Of a stretch of 50,740 bases of DNA, positions 28,136 through 35,474 are shown one piece after another. The DNA comes from a virus. The stretch lies in IMG/VR virus record IMGVR_UViG_3300032288_004529, positions 1 to 50,740 of that record; one strand, written 5' to 3'. The translations under genes were made by a program, and so were the position numbers. Each line of letters starts with the position of its first letter. Within the stretch, counting starts at the first letter, position 1. The notes under the pieces were generated by a model that made no database searches, was not told the DNA's origin, and saw only the letters and a list, made by a program, of their open reading frames with translations.

Positions 28136-28152
28136 TATAGGAGTTATATAGA

Positions 28153-28851
28153 ATGGCTTTACCAAAAATTCAAACACCAATGTTCTTTATAAAGATTCCG
28201 TCTTCACAAAAAGAACTTAAGTTTCGTCCTTTTCTCGTAAAAGAAGAAAAGCTACTGCTGATGGCGCAGCAATCTAATGACAATGAAGAGATATTGGCGC
28301 TATCACAGATCATCAACAACTGCTGTTTGGACACGATAGATGTTGATAAGCTTACTACGTTTGATGTTGAATACATTTTCTTAAAACTTAGAGCCAGATC
28401 AGTAAACAACATAGTTAAATTACGATATAGAGACATCGAAGATGACCAAGTCTATGATTTTGAATTAAATATAGATGACATTGAAGTGATTACTGATGAA
28501 TCCCACACAAACAAGATTCAAATAAACGATGAAGTGGGAATCATATTAAAGTACCCAAGCTTAAAAGTAAGTGAGAATGTATCGAAAGCAAATGATGAAA
28601 ACGATATGTTGAATAAAATTCTTATAAGCTGTATAGACGTTATTTATGATAAAGAAAAAGTCTATCCAGCTAAAGATAGCACTGAACAAGAGCTGATAGA
28701 TTTTATAGAAAACTTAGACACAAAAACATTTAAAAAGATAGAGCAGTTCTTTACGACGATGCCTAAGTTGTATCATGAAATTAAATATAAGAACTCATTA
28801 GGTCATGACCGCACTATTAAGTTGAGCACTTTAAAAGATTTTTTTACGTAG
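28153..28851 (+). CDS. 26: Baseplate hub/tail assembly chaperone gp26-like, zero-frame product (232 aa)
   Basis: Homologue of the T4 gp26-type baseplate protein family (PF12322-type). The opening is typical: a short 'LPKIQTPMFFIKIPSSQKEL' beta segment, then 'KFRPFLVKEEKLLLMAQQSN' and 'QIINNCCLDTID', the pattern shared by gp26 and by tail assembly chaperones of other myophages. Cys-Cys near residue 57 is usual in these families. AGGAG lies 9 nt before the ATG. The frame ends in 'LKDFFT' at a T7 run that carries a frameshift signal, so a longer product (see the entry ending at 29024) is also expected. It is located between gp54 and the probable tape-measure gene. Confidence 0.82.
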   Translation: MALPKIQTPMFFIKIPSSQKELKFRPFLVKEEKLLLMAQQSNDNEEILALSQIINNCCLDTIDVDKLTTFDVEYIFLKLRARSVNNIVKLRYRDIEDDQVYDFELNIDDIEVITDESHTNKIQINDEVGIILKYPSLKVSENVSKANDENDMLNKILISCIDVIYDKEKVYPAKDSTEQELIDFIENLDTKTFKKIEQFFTTMPKLYHEIKYKNSLGHDRTIKLSTLKDFFT

Positions 28852-29024
28852 GGCTGAGCCATAACAATCTCAAAAACTACTATACAACAGTTTTTGCATT
28901 GGCTCAGCACCATAAGTATTCTATGACGGAAATTGATGAACTTATACCATTTGAAAGGGACATATATGTTGAGATGCTTTTACAGTACCTTAAAGAAGAA
29001 AAAGAGAGAAGAGAGAAACCATAA
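28153..29024 (+). CDS. gp26 -1 frameshift fusion product (about 290 aa), tail-assembly-chaperone type
   Basis: Slippage by -1 on the T run at 28839-28845 continues translation for 59 more codons (28845-29021), ending in TAA at 29022-29024. The added part reads '...YYTTVFALAQHHKYSMTEID' and then 'ELIPFERDIYVEMLLQYLKE', a compact helical domain resembling the C-terminal domain of frameshifted tail assembly chaperones and gp51-type proteins. The -1 frame is blocked by TAA at 28818-28820 and has no ATG until 28923, so it cannot be an ordinary separate gene of this length. Its TAA overlaps the ATG of the next gene (TAATG), which fits a real translated frame. Fusion: residues 1-231 from gp26 plus 59. 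Confidence 0.85.
28839..28908 (+). promoter_or_regulatory. -1 programmed frameshift signal (slippery site plus stem)
   Basis: The slippery heptamer T TTT TTT occupies 28839-28845 in the zero frame (GAT TTT TTT ACG TAG). After a 7-nt spacer, GCTGAGCCA (28853-28861) pairs perfectly with TGGCTCAGC (28900-28908), a 9-bp GC-containing stem with a 38-nt loop. The geometry matches established -1 frameshift sites. The zero-frame stop lies in the spacer. Confidence 0.85.
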
Positions 29025-29293
29025 TGTCAAACCAAGACACTATCGACATAGATGGCGATGGGAGAGTGACTAAAATGGAAGAAAAAATAACAGAAGATAA
29101 ATTCAAAAACAGAAGAAGAATGGCATGGGTTGCTATGGTTTGTTTAGTGATTTATACCGCTATTCTTTTTACACCTTTGGTTGATTCAGGAAGAATCAAA
29201 TCTTTAGAAAACATTCTCGATATGTTCTATATAGCTATGGCTTCTATTGTAGGCGCTTATATGGGATTTGCAACTTGGGCTAGCAAGAAGTAA
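29024..29293 (+). CDS. Small two-helix membrane protein with an EF-hand loop (89 aa)
   Basis: Not recognised as a named family. Residues 8-19 form a complete EF-hand calcium loop: D8, D10, D12, R14 (backbone position), T16 and E19, with Gly at 13. Two hydrophobic stretches follow at about 33-52 and 64-86, separated by a short loop with 'VDSGRIKSLEN'. A basic cluster (KNRRR, 28-32) precedes the first helix, which favours a cytoplasmic N-terminus. The gene starts on the stop codon of the frameshift extension (TAATG) and is followed by the probable tape-measure gene. Two helices and small size would fit a holin, but the EF-hand loop is unusual for one; a tail or ejection role is equally possible. 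Confidence 0.65.
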   Translation: MSNQDTIDIDGDGRVTKMEEKITEDKFKNRRRMAWVAMVCLVIYTAILFTPLVDSGRIKSLENILDMFYIAMASIVGAYMGFATWASKK

Positions 29294-29297
29294 TCTT

Positions 29298-31139
29298 ATG
29301 TTTAAGCTATCAGAAAAAGCTACAGAGCTACTAAAAAAGAAATTAAGTCTAAACTATAAAGAAGAAGAAACTCTTAAAAAAGATTTCTTTGAGTTTGATG
29401 AAGATGCTTTTAAAGTAGATGAATCTGGTAAAGAAACGACTTCGTCTGATAGTAATTTTTTTGGAATGCTGAAAAACGTTTTCAGTTCAAACAAAGAAGA
29501 AAAAGCAATACTTAATGATATATTATCTAGCTTTGTATCAATAAATCAATCGTTTGATAATGTAGTTGATCTTTTAATGGGTAATGTATTGATCGCAGCA
29601 TCTCCTGAAGGAGAAGTGCCAAGCGAAGTTATAGCTCAACCTGGTTCAAAAAGAAAAAGAAAGAAAGAAAAAAGTTCTTTTCTAAGTAACATTATGAAGA
29701 TAGCTGGTCTAGCAGCTTTTGCTTTCTCACCAGCAATTCTTGATTTCTTGAAAGAAGATCCTGAAAAAATTAAAGAAAGTTTAACTAAAGCTTTTGATTG
29801 GATAACAACTGATCTTCCTAGTTTTTTCAAAAATGATTTAGGGCCTATAATCAGTAACTTCCTAGACACAGAGATTATAGGAAGTATTACCGGGATGGAT
29901 ATTCTAAAATCAGCTGGAATAGCTACTGCATTATATGCTGGTAAGGGAGTTATATTAAATCTTTTAACTAAAGCTCTCTTAAGCACTACAGGATGGTTCT
30001 TAAAATCTTTCTTTGGTTTTTTAGTATCACCAGCTGGACTTGCAATATTAGCTGCAGGATTTGTTGGAACCGGATTGGCGTATGTGGTTGGAAAAATTGG
30101 TGATTATGCAGATGAAAAAAGAAAAACAGAAGCCGAAGAAGCAGAAGCTGTAAGAGTCGCCGAGGAAGCTGCTCCAAATGTAGAAAAAAATCGGGTTGTA
30201 AAAGAAATACTTGGTGCTGCTCCGGCGTATATAAAACAAAATGAAAACGGAGCAAGAAGCGTTATATCTGGAAAAGTTGATAAAATTTTAGGAGATGGAA
30301 AATCCAAAGAAGCTAAACAATTTAAAAAGTTATCTCCAGAAGAAAAATGGAAAAAGATCGATAAAACTTTAACGCCAGATGAAAGAAGATCTATAAAAGG
30401 AGAAAAGAAAACAGCTCGTGAGTTATTAGATGAAACGAAATCCGAAACCCCTTCACTTGATGCTAAAGTTGCTCAGATGTTTCCTGATGCAACCATGGTT
30501 CTCCAAGCCGATTATAAAACACAAGCGTTTGGAACATCAGAACAAAGACAAGCTGCTAGAGACGCTTTAGCTAAAGAAGGCGTAAACGCAGAAAAAGATC
30601 CAACTATCGTCAGTGCAAAGGAAGCAGAGCTTCAAGCACAACCAGAGTTACCAAGAAAACCAGCTGCGAATGCAATTCCAATTGTAGATATGACTGCTCA
30701 AAATGGAGGAGATAAAACTACAGGAGAAGGACAAGCACTTAGTTTCATGGGCAGTGATCAGCAGACAAGTGTTGACGCTGAATCTGTTGCAGTTACACCT
30801 CCAACTTTAGCTATGGCGCAAATGCCATCGACTACAGAACAGTCTTCTCAAGTAGAAAGTTCTGGATCTTCTATCGAAAGTTTTATCAATAACTATATTA
30901 ATGCTGCAAAACCTATAGGCAATCAGATAGGTGAAGCGAGTGCAGAAGTTTCTGCTCCTCGTAAACCAAAACCGATAGTGATTCCTCCTCCCCGTCAAAC
31001 ACAAAAAGGTAAAATGATGATAAAGCCAGGAGAATCATGGAATATCAATGATGTTCCAGATCCTACTCCAAAATTAGGAAATCTTTTATCTCAATTATTT
31101 GTGCCTGAAACTAATTTTTCAGGAGCAATTAGCATATGA
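29298..31139 (+). CDS. Probable tape-measure or tail-interior protein with membrane segments (613 aa)
   Basis: Likely tape-measure (gp29 position) protein. It follows the frameshifting chaperone gene, the usual place of tape-measure genes in tailed phages, and at 613 residues is close to T4 gp29 (590). The N-terminal 110 residues are charged and helical; about 145-165 and 215-285 are hydrophobic ('AGLAAFAFSPAILDFL', 'LAILAAGFVGTGLAYVVGKI'), like membrane-inserting parts of tape measures. The second half is polar with Ala/Glu/Lys helices, then a Pro/Ser-rich region. I chose ATG at 29298 (SD AAGAAG) rather than the longer frame from 29268, which would overlap the previous gene. No similarity to gp29 itself is evident. 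Confidence 0.55.
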   Translation: MFKLSEKATELLKKKLSLNYKEEETLKKDFFEFDEDAFKVDESGKETTSSDSNFFGMLKNVFSSNKEEKAILNDILSSFVSINQSFDNVVDLLMGNVLIAASPEGEVPSEVIAQPGSKRKRKKEKSSFLSNIMKIAGLAAFAFSPAILDFLKEDPEKIKESLTKAFDWITTDLPSFFKNDLGPIISNFLDTEIIGSITGMDILKSAGIATALYAGKGVILNLLTKALLSTTGWFLKSFFGFLVSPAGLAILAAGFVGTGLAYVVGKIGDYADEKRKTEAEEAEAVRVAEEAAPNVEKNRVVKEILGAAPAYIKQNENGARSVISGKVDKILGDGKSKEAKQFKKLSPEEKWKKIDKTLTPDERRSIKGEKKTARELLDETKSETPSLDAKVAQMFPDATMVLQADYKTQAFGTSEQRQAARDALAKEGVNAEKDPTIVSAKEAELQAQPELPRKPAANAIPIVDMTAQNGGDKTTGEGQALSFMGSDQQTSVDAESVAVTPPTLAMAQMPSTTEQSSQVESSGSSIESFINNYINAAKPIGNQIGEASAEVSAPRKPKPIVIPPPRQTQKGKMMIKPGESWNINDVPDPTPKLGNLLSQLFVPETNFSGAISI

Positions 31140-33100
31140 TCAAAGAACTTATAGCTAAATTAAAAACTTCTAAATCAGAACAAAAAGAGAATGCTGATGA
31201 AAGTGATAAGCAAGAAAATCTAAATGAAAATGATTCACAGTTAGAAGTTAAAGAAACAAAGACAGTAATATTAACTAAACTATTATTAGAAGTTACTTTC
31301 TTTGCTAGAAAAATAAAGAACTTAGAAACACAGCTTTATAAAAGAGAACAGATAACAGAAGCAGCACAAGCTGAAGCTGTTTTAGAATCTGGTGGAGATA
31401 AAAAACAAGTGATACAAATAGGAGATGATGGTGAAGAAATAAAAGAAAAAGATGAAGAAGATGATGATAAAAAACCATCTGCTTTCTTCAAAATAATAAA
31501 AAATGCTTTAGGAATAATATTAACATTATTGCCCGTTATATTCGCTGGGTTTGATGGCATTAAAAAAATGTTTGGTGAATTACCAGACATCATGAATGGA
31601 TCATTTAAAGATATAGTGCTTTCATTGTTTGGAAAACTACAAAGCTCCATAAACCAATATGTGTTTAGTCCAATAGCAGAATATCTTAAAACGACTATAA
31701 CAGATCTTTGGAGATCATTAGTTTTATCGGTTGAAGAAACATTCGTTAATGTAGTTGGTTCTTTACCGACGTTTTTAAAAGATAATCTACCAGATGTCAT
31801 TAAAGGCATGGTTGAGTCTGCTACAGAAGATGTAGCGCAAGGAAAAACACCAGGAAAACAACCTGAAGTACAACCTACAGTAGGAAGCACAGGTTCATTT
31901 GGTGTAACTCAAGGCGCAGAATTTGGAGGAGAATATAAAACATTAGAATATGGTACTCCTGCCCCAGCTGCTCCTCCTCCTGCAACATCAGCGACCACTC
32001 CTGTTGCTCAAAGTGTTTCTACTGCACCTTCATCTGTGTCTTCTTCTTCGGTTATAATGTCAGAAACAACAGAAGCAACATCAACACCGTCACAGTCTAC
32101 TGATGCATCACGGGTTTTACCAGCTCCTAAAATGCCTGATGCAGTTTCAGCAATGCCTGAAATATCTCAGGATGTAGATAAAAATTTTGGTTTAATAGAA
32201 ACCGCATTAAAAAATCTTGGAATAGACGATCCGAAGTATGTTAGAGCCGTTAAAGCTAATGTAATGAAAGAAAGTCAAGGAAAAGCGATTGAAGAAAATT
32301 TAAGATATGGTGGAACTTCAAATGAAAGAATTAGGTCTATATTTGGCGAGCGCGCTAGAAGATTCACAGATGAACAATTAAATCAAATTAAGAAAGATCC
32401 AGTTCAAATGGGAGAATTGATGTATGGCGCCGAAACAAAAATAGGACGAGGTATGGGTAATACAGATCCCGGCGATGGATATAAGTTTAGAGGCCGAGGA
32501 TTTATTCAATTAACTGGTAAAAATAATTACACAAATGCTTCAAAAGATCTATTTAAAGATGATCGTTTAGCACAAAATCCAGATTTAGTTTTAGATCCAA
32601 CTATTGCTGCTTTAGTGACTGCGTGGTATATGAAAAAAGGAAAATCATCGATGGCCAAACGTCTTGGCATAGATGAAAACAATATGACTCAAGAAGAAGC
32701 TAATCTGTTAGCTACTAGCCAAATAGCAGGAAGTGATGTAAGAAAATGGAAAGGCGGCTATGGACAAGAATTGTTAGCTAAAGTTGGTTCATACTCTAAT
32801 CAGCTTGCCCCCTCAGGTACTTCAGAATCGATACAAGTAGCTTCTGCTCCTACTAATATTATGCCTGCTCCCGTTACTAAAGGAGTAGAAATCGGAACAA
32901 CTACACAAGCAGTAAAAGATGCAACTGAAAAGAAAGAAGATAAAGAACAAGCGGTTGTAATTCAAACTGCTATGGCTGCACAACAACCACAAATAGATGT
33001 AGAGAATCCTAAAAGAGTTGCCGGTGCTAGCGTTGGTTCAGCCAAAACACCGACAACTACTATACAAAGAAGCTACGCTAGCTATTTTGCTGTAGCTTAA
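31136..33100 (+). CDS. Structural protein with GH19-type murein hydrolase domain (654 aa)
   Basis: Probable tail-associated lysozyme. Residues about 345-555 form a GH19/chitinase-like (COG3179-type) domain: 'VMKESQGKA' with Glu379 and 'EENLRYGG' with Glu387 as candidate catalytic acids, then 'MGNTDPGDGYKFRGRGFIQL' and 'TGKNNY', the signature of this family in phage endolysins. The N-terminal 100 residues are acidic and coiled, residues about 110-200 contain a hydrophobic segment ('ALGIILTLLPVIFAGF'), and 230-340 is a Pro/Ser/Thr/Ala linker. There is no signal peptide. The ATG overlaps the previous stop (ATGA). Being in the tail operon, it probably opens the cell wall at infection in place of the lysozyme missing from gp5. 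Confidence 0.8.
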   Translation: MIKELIAKLKTSKSEQKENADESDKQENLNENDSQLEVKETKTVILTKLLLEVTFFARKIKNLETQLYKREQITEAAQAEAVLESGGDKKQVIQIGDDGEEIKEKDEEDDDKKPSAFFKIIKNALGIILTLLPVIFAGFDGIKKMFGELPDIMNGSFKDIVLSLFGKLQSSINQYVFSPIAEYLKTTITDLWRSLVLSVEETFVNVVGSLPTFLKDNLPDVIKGMVESATEDVAQGKTPGKQPEVQPTVGSTGSFGVTQGAEFGGEYKTLEYGTPAPAAPPPATSATTPVAQSVSTAPSSVSSSSVIMSETTEATSTPSQSTDASRVLPAPKMPDAVSAMPEISQDVDKNFGLIETALKNLGIDDPKYVRAVKANVMKESQGKAIEENLRYGGTSNERIRSIFGERARRFTDEQLNQIKKDPVQMGELMYGAETKIGRGMGNTDPGDGYKFRGRGFIQLTGKNNYTNASKDLFKDDRLAQNPDLVLDPTIAALVTAWYMKKGKSSMAKRLGIDENNMTQEEANLLATSQIAGSDVRKWKGGYGQELLAKVGSYSNQLAPSGTSESIQVASAPTNIMPAPVTKGVEIGTTTQAVKDATEKKEDKEQAVVIQTAMAAQQPQIDVENPKRVAGASVGSAKTPTTTIQRSYASYFAVA

Positions 33101-34008
33101 TCCTCTTCAGCCAATTTCTTAAAGAAGTCCAAGCCCTCTTCATCATCATCCCAGTTGGTTTCTTCACTAGACTCAGCCTTAGCGGTCTTTGCCTTAAAGC
33201 TTGGTGCTTCTGCCTGAAGACTCACAGACTCAGCTGAATCACTAACCTTGGCTCGCTCTTCAAACTGATTTGCGTTCCAACCAAGAACTCGATGCATTCG
33301 AGACTTGAGTTCATCATAAGACTTAAAGTTTGAAGGCTCAAGAAAAACCTTGAGTGAATGCTGCTGCTTCCAGATATTTTCAAGCAATTCATCATCATCA
33401 TCCAAAGGTGACTTGGAATCAAATTCTGACTTATCATAATTCCGATAACCTTCAACCTGACGAATCTTTAGCTTGAAGTTGGCGCCTTCCCAGAAATCAA
33501 AAGGATTCACCGGTTCCTCGTCCTGAAACTGAGGAGTCATCACATCATTGAGCTTATCAAAGATCTTCTTACCATACTGATAAAGAAAGACCTTTCCTTC
33601 GTTCTGAGGATTCGCCGGGTCCTTGATTACATAGATGTTGCTGATGTAGTGAAGTCGACGCTTCTGCTTACGTACAGTATCTTTGTTTTCCTCAACTCCG
33701 GAATTCCAAAGCTGAGTGTTGTACTCAGATACAGGATCCTTCTGTCCCAATGTGGTTAGTGACTTTTCGATGTACCAACCACCAGGGCCTTGAAACCCAT
33801 GATCCCAGATACGCACGAACGGAGTGTCTTCGTTCTGAGGAGCGGGAAGAAACCTAATTACCGCATAACCATTTCCAGCCTTATCAGTTTCCGGCTTCCA
33901 AAACCGAGTGTCATCCTTGGACTCATAAGCTCCCTTGTTGATTTCACTAGCTAGCTTCTGAAATTGTGACTGGCGATTTGTTTTAAGTTGTGCAAAAGAT
34001 GTTGTCAT
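33097..34008 (-). CDS. 32: Single-stranded DNA-binding protein gp32, cysteine-free (303 aa)
   Basis: Homologue of T4 gp32 (301 residues), which coats ssDNA in replication, recombination and repair. Clear matches: 'DHGFQGPGGWYIE' with T4 'KHGFKKNGKWYIE', 'VIKDPANPQNEGKVFLYQYG' with '[20 protein letters not shown]', and 'FWEGANFKLKIRQVEGYRNY' with '[20 protein letters not shown]'. The acidic tail ('NWDDDEEGLDFF') is present. The protein contains no cysteine at all, so the Zn site of T4 gp32 (Cys77, 87, 90) is lost, though the His of 'DHG' remains. GAGGT lies 7 nt before the ATG. Its stop overlaps that of the convergent GH19 gene (TTAA). Confidence 0.95.
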   Translation of the reverse strand: MTTSFAQLKTNRQSQFQKLASEINKGAYESKDDTRFWKPETDKAGNGYAVIRFLPAPQNEDTPFVRIWDHGFQGPGGWYIEKSLTTLGQKDPVSEYNTQLWNSGVEENKDTVRKQKRRLHYISNIYVIKDPANPQNEGKVFLYQYGKKIFDKLNDVMTPQFQDEEPVNPFDFWEGANFKLKIRQVEGYRNYDKSEFDSKSPLDDDDELLENIWKQQHSLKVFLEPSNFKSYDELKSRMHRVLGWNANQFEERAKVSDSAESVSLQAEAPSFKAKTAKAESSEETNWDDDEEGLDFFKKLAEED

Positions 34009-34096
34009 TTGTATTACCTCGTATTACAGTGTATTAACAGCGTGTCCACATTATCATGGTATAGACTTATTTATTCTATCACGCATAGAATAATAA
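34009..34096 (-). promoter_or_regulatory. gp32 leader with late-promoter box, hairpin and possible pseudoknot
   Basis: The 88-bp gap before gp32 contains a perfect 9-bp inverted repeat at 34071-34079/34085-34093 with a 5-nt loop (34080-34084). The loop, GCGTG on the minus strand, is complementary to CACGC at 34044-34040 downstream, which would allow an H-type pseudoknot. The AATAAATA box (34075-34068) overlaps the 3' arm. T4 gp32 represses its own mRNA through a leader pseudoknot, so an operator here is plausible. The hairpin could also act as a weak end signal for gp59. Confidence 0.45.
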
Positions 34097-34678
34097 TTAC
34101 ATAGAGAATCTGCTTTTGAGCAAATTCACATACGTCTTCTTCTCAATCTTAAGAAAAGATTGGTACTTTAAACATTTCCTATAGATGTCAGGCCACATAA
34201 CTGTGTCTTGAATAGACTTGTTCCAATGTTTGAATATTTCAATGGCTTTATCGATGATGATGAGTGTTTCCAAACATATTTCTTTTCTAAGATAGAGAAG
34301 TAGTGCTAAAGGATATTCGCCATTAATTGATTTAAAGTTAACGTTCATATCATCATCTAACTTTGAAATATCGTTCTCAAACACATAAGATAGTGATTCT
34401 TGTCGCTTCAACCAATTGATGTATATCTGTTCTGACTCTGATGATAATAAATCACCTATCCAAGTCTTACCATCGTTTAACATATTTGCTATCAAGTAAC
34501 CTTCTACATCTTTCTTTTTGGAAAGCTTATAGAACATGTACTTATCTTTTCTAACGTCGAATGATGTGCTCTTCACATTCACTTTACCATTATACTTAAA
34601 GTAATCATAGCTATCACTTGTAAAATGGTGTTTCAAAGCAAGGTATTTCTTATAAGCGTCAAAGGGTTCCATAATCAT
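34097..34678 (-). CDS. 59: gp41 helicase loader gp59 (193 aa)
   Basis: Homologue of T4 gp59 (217 residues), which binds fork DNA and gp32 and loads the gp41 helicase. Landmarks: 'YDYFKYNGKVNVKSTSFDVR' with 'KDKYMFYKLSKK' matches T4 'YDVIKYNWCMRV...RRDKYFFQKLSEK'; 'LIANMLNDGKTWIGDLLSSE' matches 'FISNLVANQDAWIGDISDAD'; 'ALLLYLRKEICLETLIIIDK' matches 'KLLQSNIISFETFILLDS'. The start overlaps the gp33 stop by 4 bases. An alternative ATG two codons downstream is possible. The gp33-gp59-gp32 order is that of T4. Confidence 0.92.
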   Translation of the reverse strand: MIMEPFDAYKKYLALKHHFTSDSYDYFKYNGKVNVKSTSFDVRKDKYMFYKLSKKKDVEGYLIANMLNDGKTWIGDLLSSESEQIYINWLKRQESLSYVFENDISKLDDDMNVNFKSINGEYPLALLLYLRKEICLETLIIIDKAIEIFKHWNKSIQDTVMWPDIYRKCLKYQSFLKIEKKTYVNLLKSRFSM

Positions 34679-34917
34679 ATAGGCAGCTTAGCACTCTTCA
34701 TCATGTAGTTTTTCTCTTCTGCTGCTAGTTGAACTTTTGCTTTGATCTTACTTGAACTTTTAACGAGAGAAGCAGCAGTTTCTATTTCAATATTATTTTT
34801 TTCGCAATAATAAACTACTGCATCTATATAGTCAAGATGATGTGTTTCAACCAAAGAGTCTATATCTTTGATGAAATCTTGAACTGATTTTACCGAATTG
34901 ATTTTGATTTTTTTCAT
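34675..34917 (-). CDS. 33: Late transcription co-activator gp33-like (80 aa)
   Basis: Probable homologue of T4 gp33 (112 residues), which binds RNA polymerase beta flap and links it to the sliding clamp for late transcription. 'HLDYIDAVVYYCEKNNIEIE' followed by 'TAASLVKSSSKIKAKVQ' and 'LAAEEKNYM' matches T4 'GMSYLEATTAFLEENSIPET' and 'FAKFIPSGIIEKIQSEAIDE'. The T4 C-terminal clamp-binding motif (LDFLL) is not present; the protein ends in 'KSAKLPI'. Location next to gp59 and gp32 strongly supports the call. It overlaps both neighbours by 4 bases. Confidence 0.8.
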   Translation of the reverse strand: MKKIKINSVKSVQDFIKDIDSLVETHHLDYIDAVVYYCEKNNIEIETAASLVKSSSKIKAKVQLAAEEKNYMMKSAKLPI

Positions 34918-35444
34918 AGTCTGTAGAATATATGCTTTCCTATCGATGCCGTTCTTTCGACACCGATTCTTGAAAAAGGATTATGTAGTCTTTTATGGTG
35001 AAAGAAAGTAGCTCCTTTTGTATTGTCATCAATAACTTCATAGTTCATAATGACATACTCTGCTATCTTCTTGCTTTCATTATAAGTAGACCAGTAATTG
35101 ATCTTCTTTGACTTTGTACATACCCAAGTGAACTGGCATTTCCATTTTGTTCTTTGATATACCACATCGCAGATTGTATCTGGAAAATATTCATGGTTTA
35201 AACGATTCAACGTAACAAGTGCTACTGCTATCTTTGCTTCTTCCGCTTCATTACCTGCTTCAAAATATACATTATCCGTAAGGCACTTCAATTGCTTCTT
35301 ATCTAGCAGTTTATTATATGGGCGATAACCTACCATTTCTACTTGCTTTGAAAACAAGTTAGGAGTATACATTAGCATCAACGTTTCATTATGAGCACTG
35401 ATGGGTAGGCATAATAGTATGCCTATAAGGTATCTTTTTAACAT
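34914..35444 (-). CDS. SleB-type cell wall hydrolase with signal peptide, probable endolysin (176 aa)
   Basis: Member of the Hydrolase_2 (SleB/CwlJ) family, a lytic-transglycosylase-like murein hydrolase. The core motif is 'CLTDNVYFEAGNEAEEAKIA' (Glu in 'YFEAGNE' is the catalytic acid of the family), followed by 'VALVTLNRLNHEYFPDTICD', 'CQFTWVC' and 'GATFFHH'. Residues 1-18 ('MLKRYLIGILLCLPISA') form a signal peptide with a plausible cleavage after Ala17, so export by the host Sec system is likely and a holin may not be strictly needed. SD AAGGAG precedes the ATG. It overlaps gp33 by 4 bases, so endolysin and late regulator share a transcript. Confidence 0.85.
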   Translation of the reverse strand: MLKRYLIGILLCLPISAHNETLMLMYTPNLFSKQVEMVGYRPYNKLLDKKQLKCLTDNVYFEAGNEAEEAKIAVALVTLNRLNHEYFPDTICDVVYQRTKWKCQFTWVCTKSKKINYWSTYNESKKIAEYVIMNYEVIDDNTKGATFFHHKRLHNPFSRIGVERTASIGKHIFYRL

Positions 35445-35474
35445 TTTTATCTCCTTATTTAAGGGAGAAGAGTG

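Noticed and set aside
28839-28851. Single-base error in the T run as the explanation for the gp26 extension
   Set aside because: Not excluded, but a 9-bp stem at the correct 7-nt spacing and the known recoding of this gene class make programmed frameshifting more likely.
29268-29297. Ten-residue N-terminal extension of the probable tape-measure protein
   Set aside because: It overlaps the end of the EF-hand membrane protein, and ATG 29298 has AAGAAG at good spacing.
29986-30307. Minus-strand Phe/Leu-rich frames opposite the probable tape-measure gene
   Set aside because: They are antisense to Lys/Glu-rich codons and have no ribosome-binding sites.
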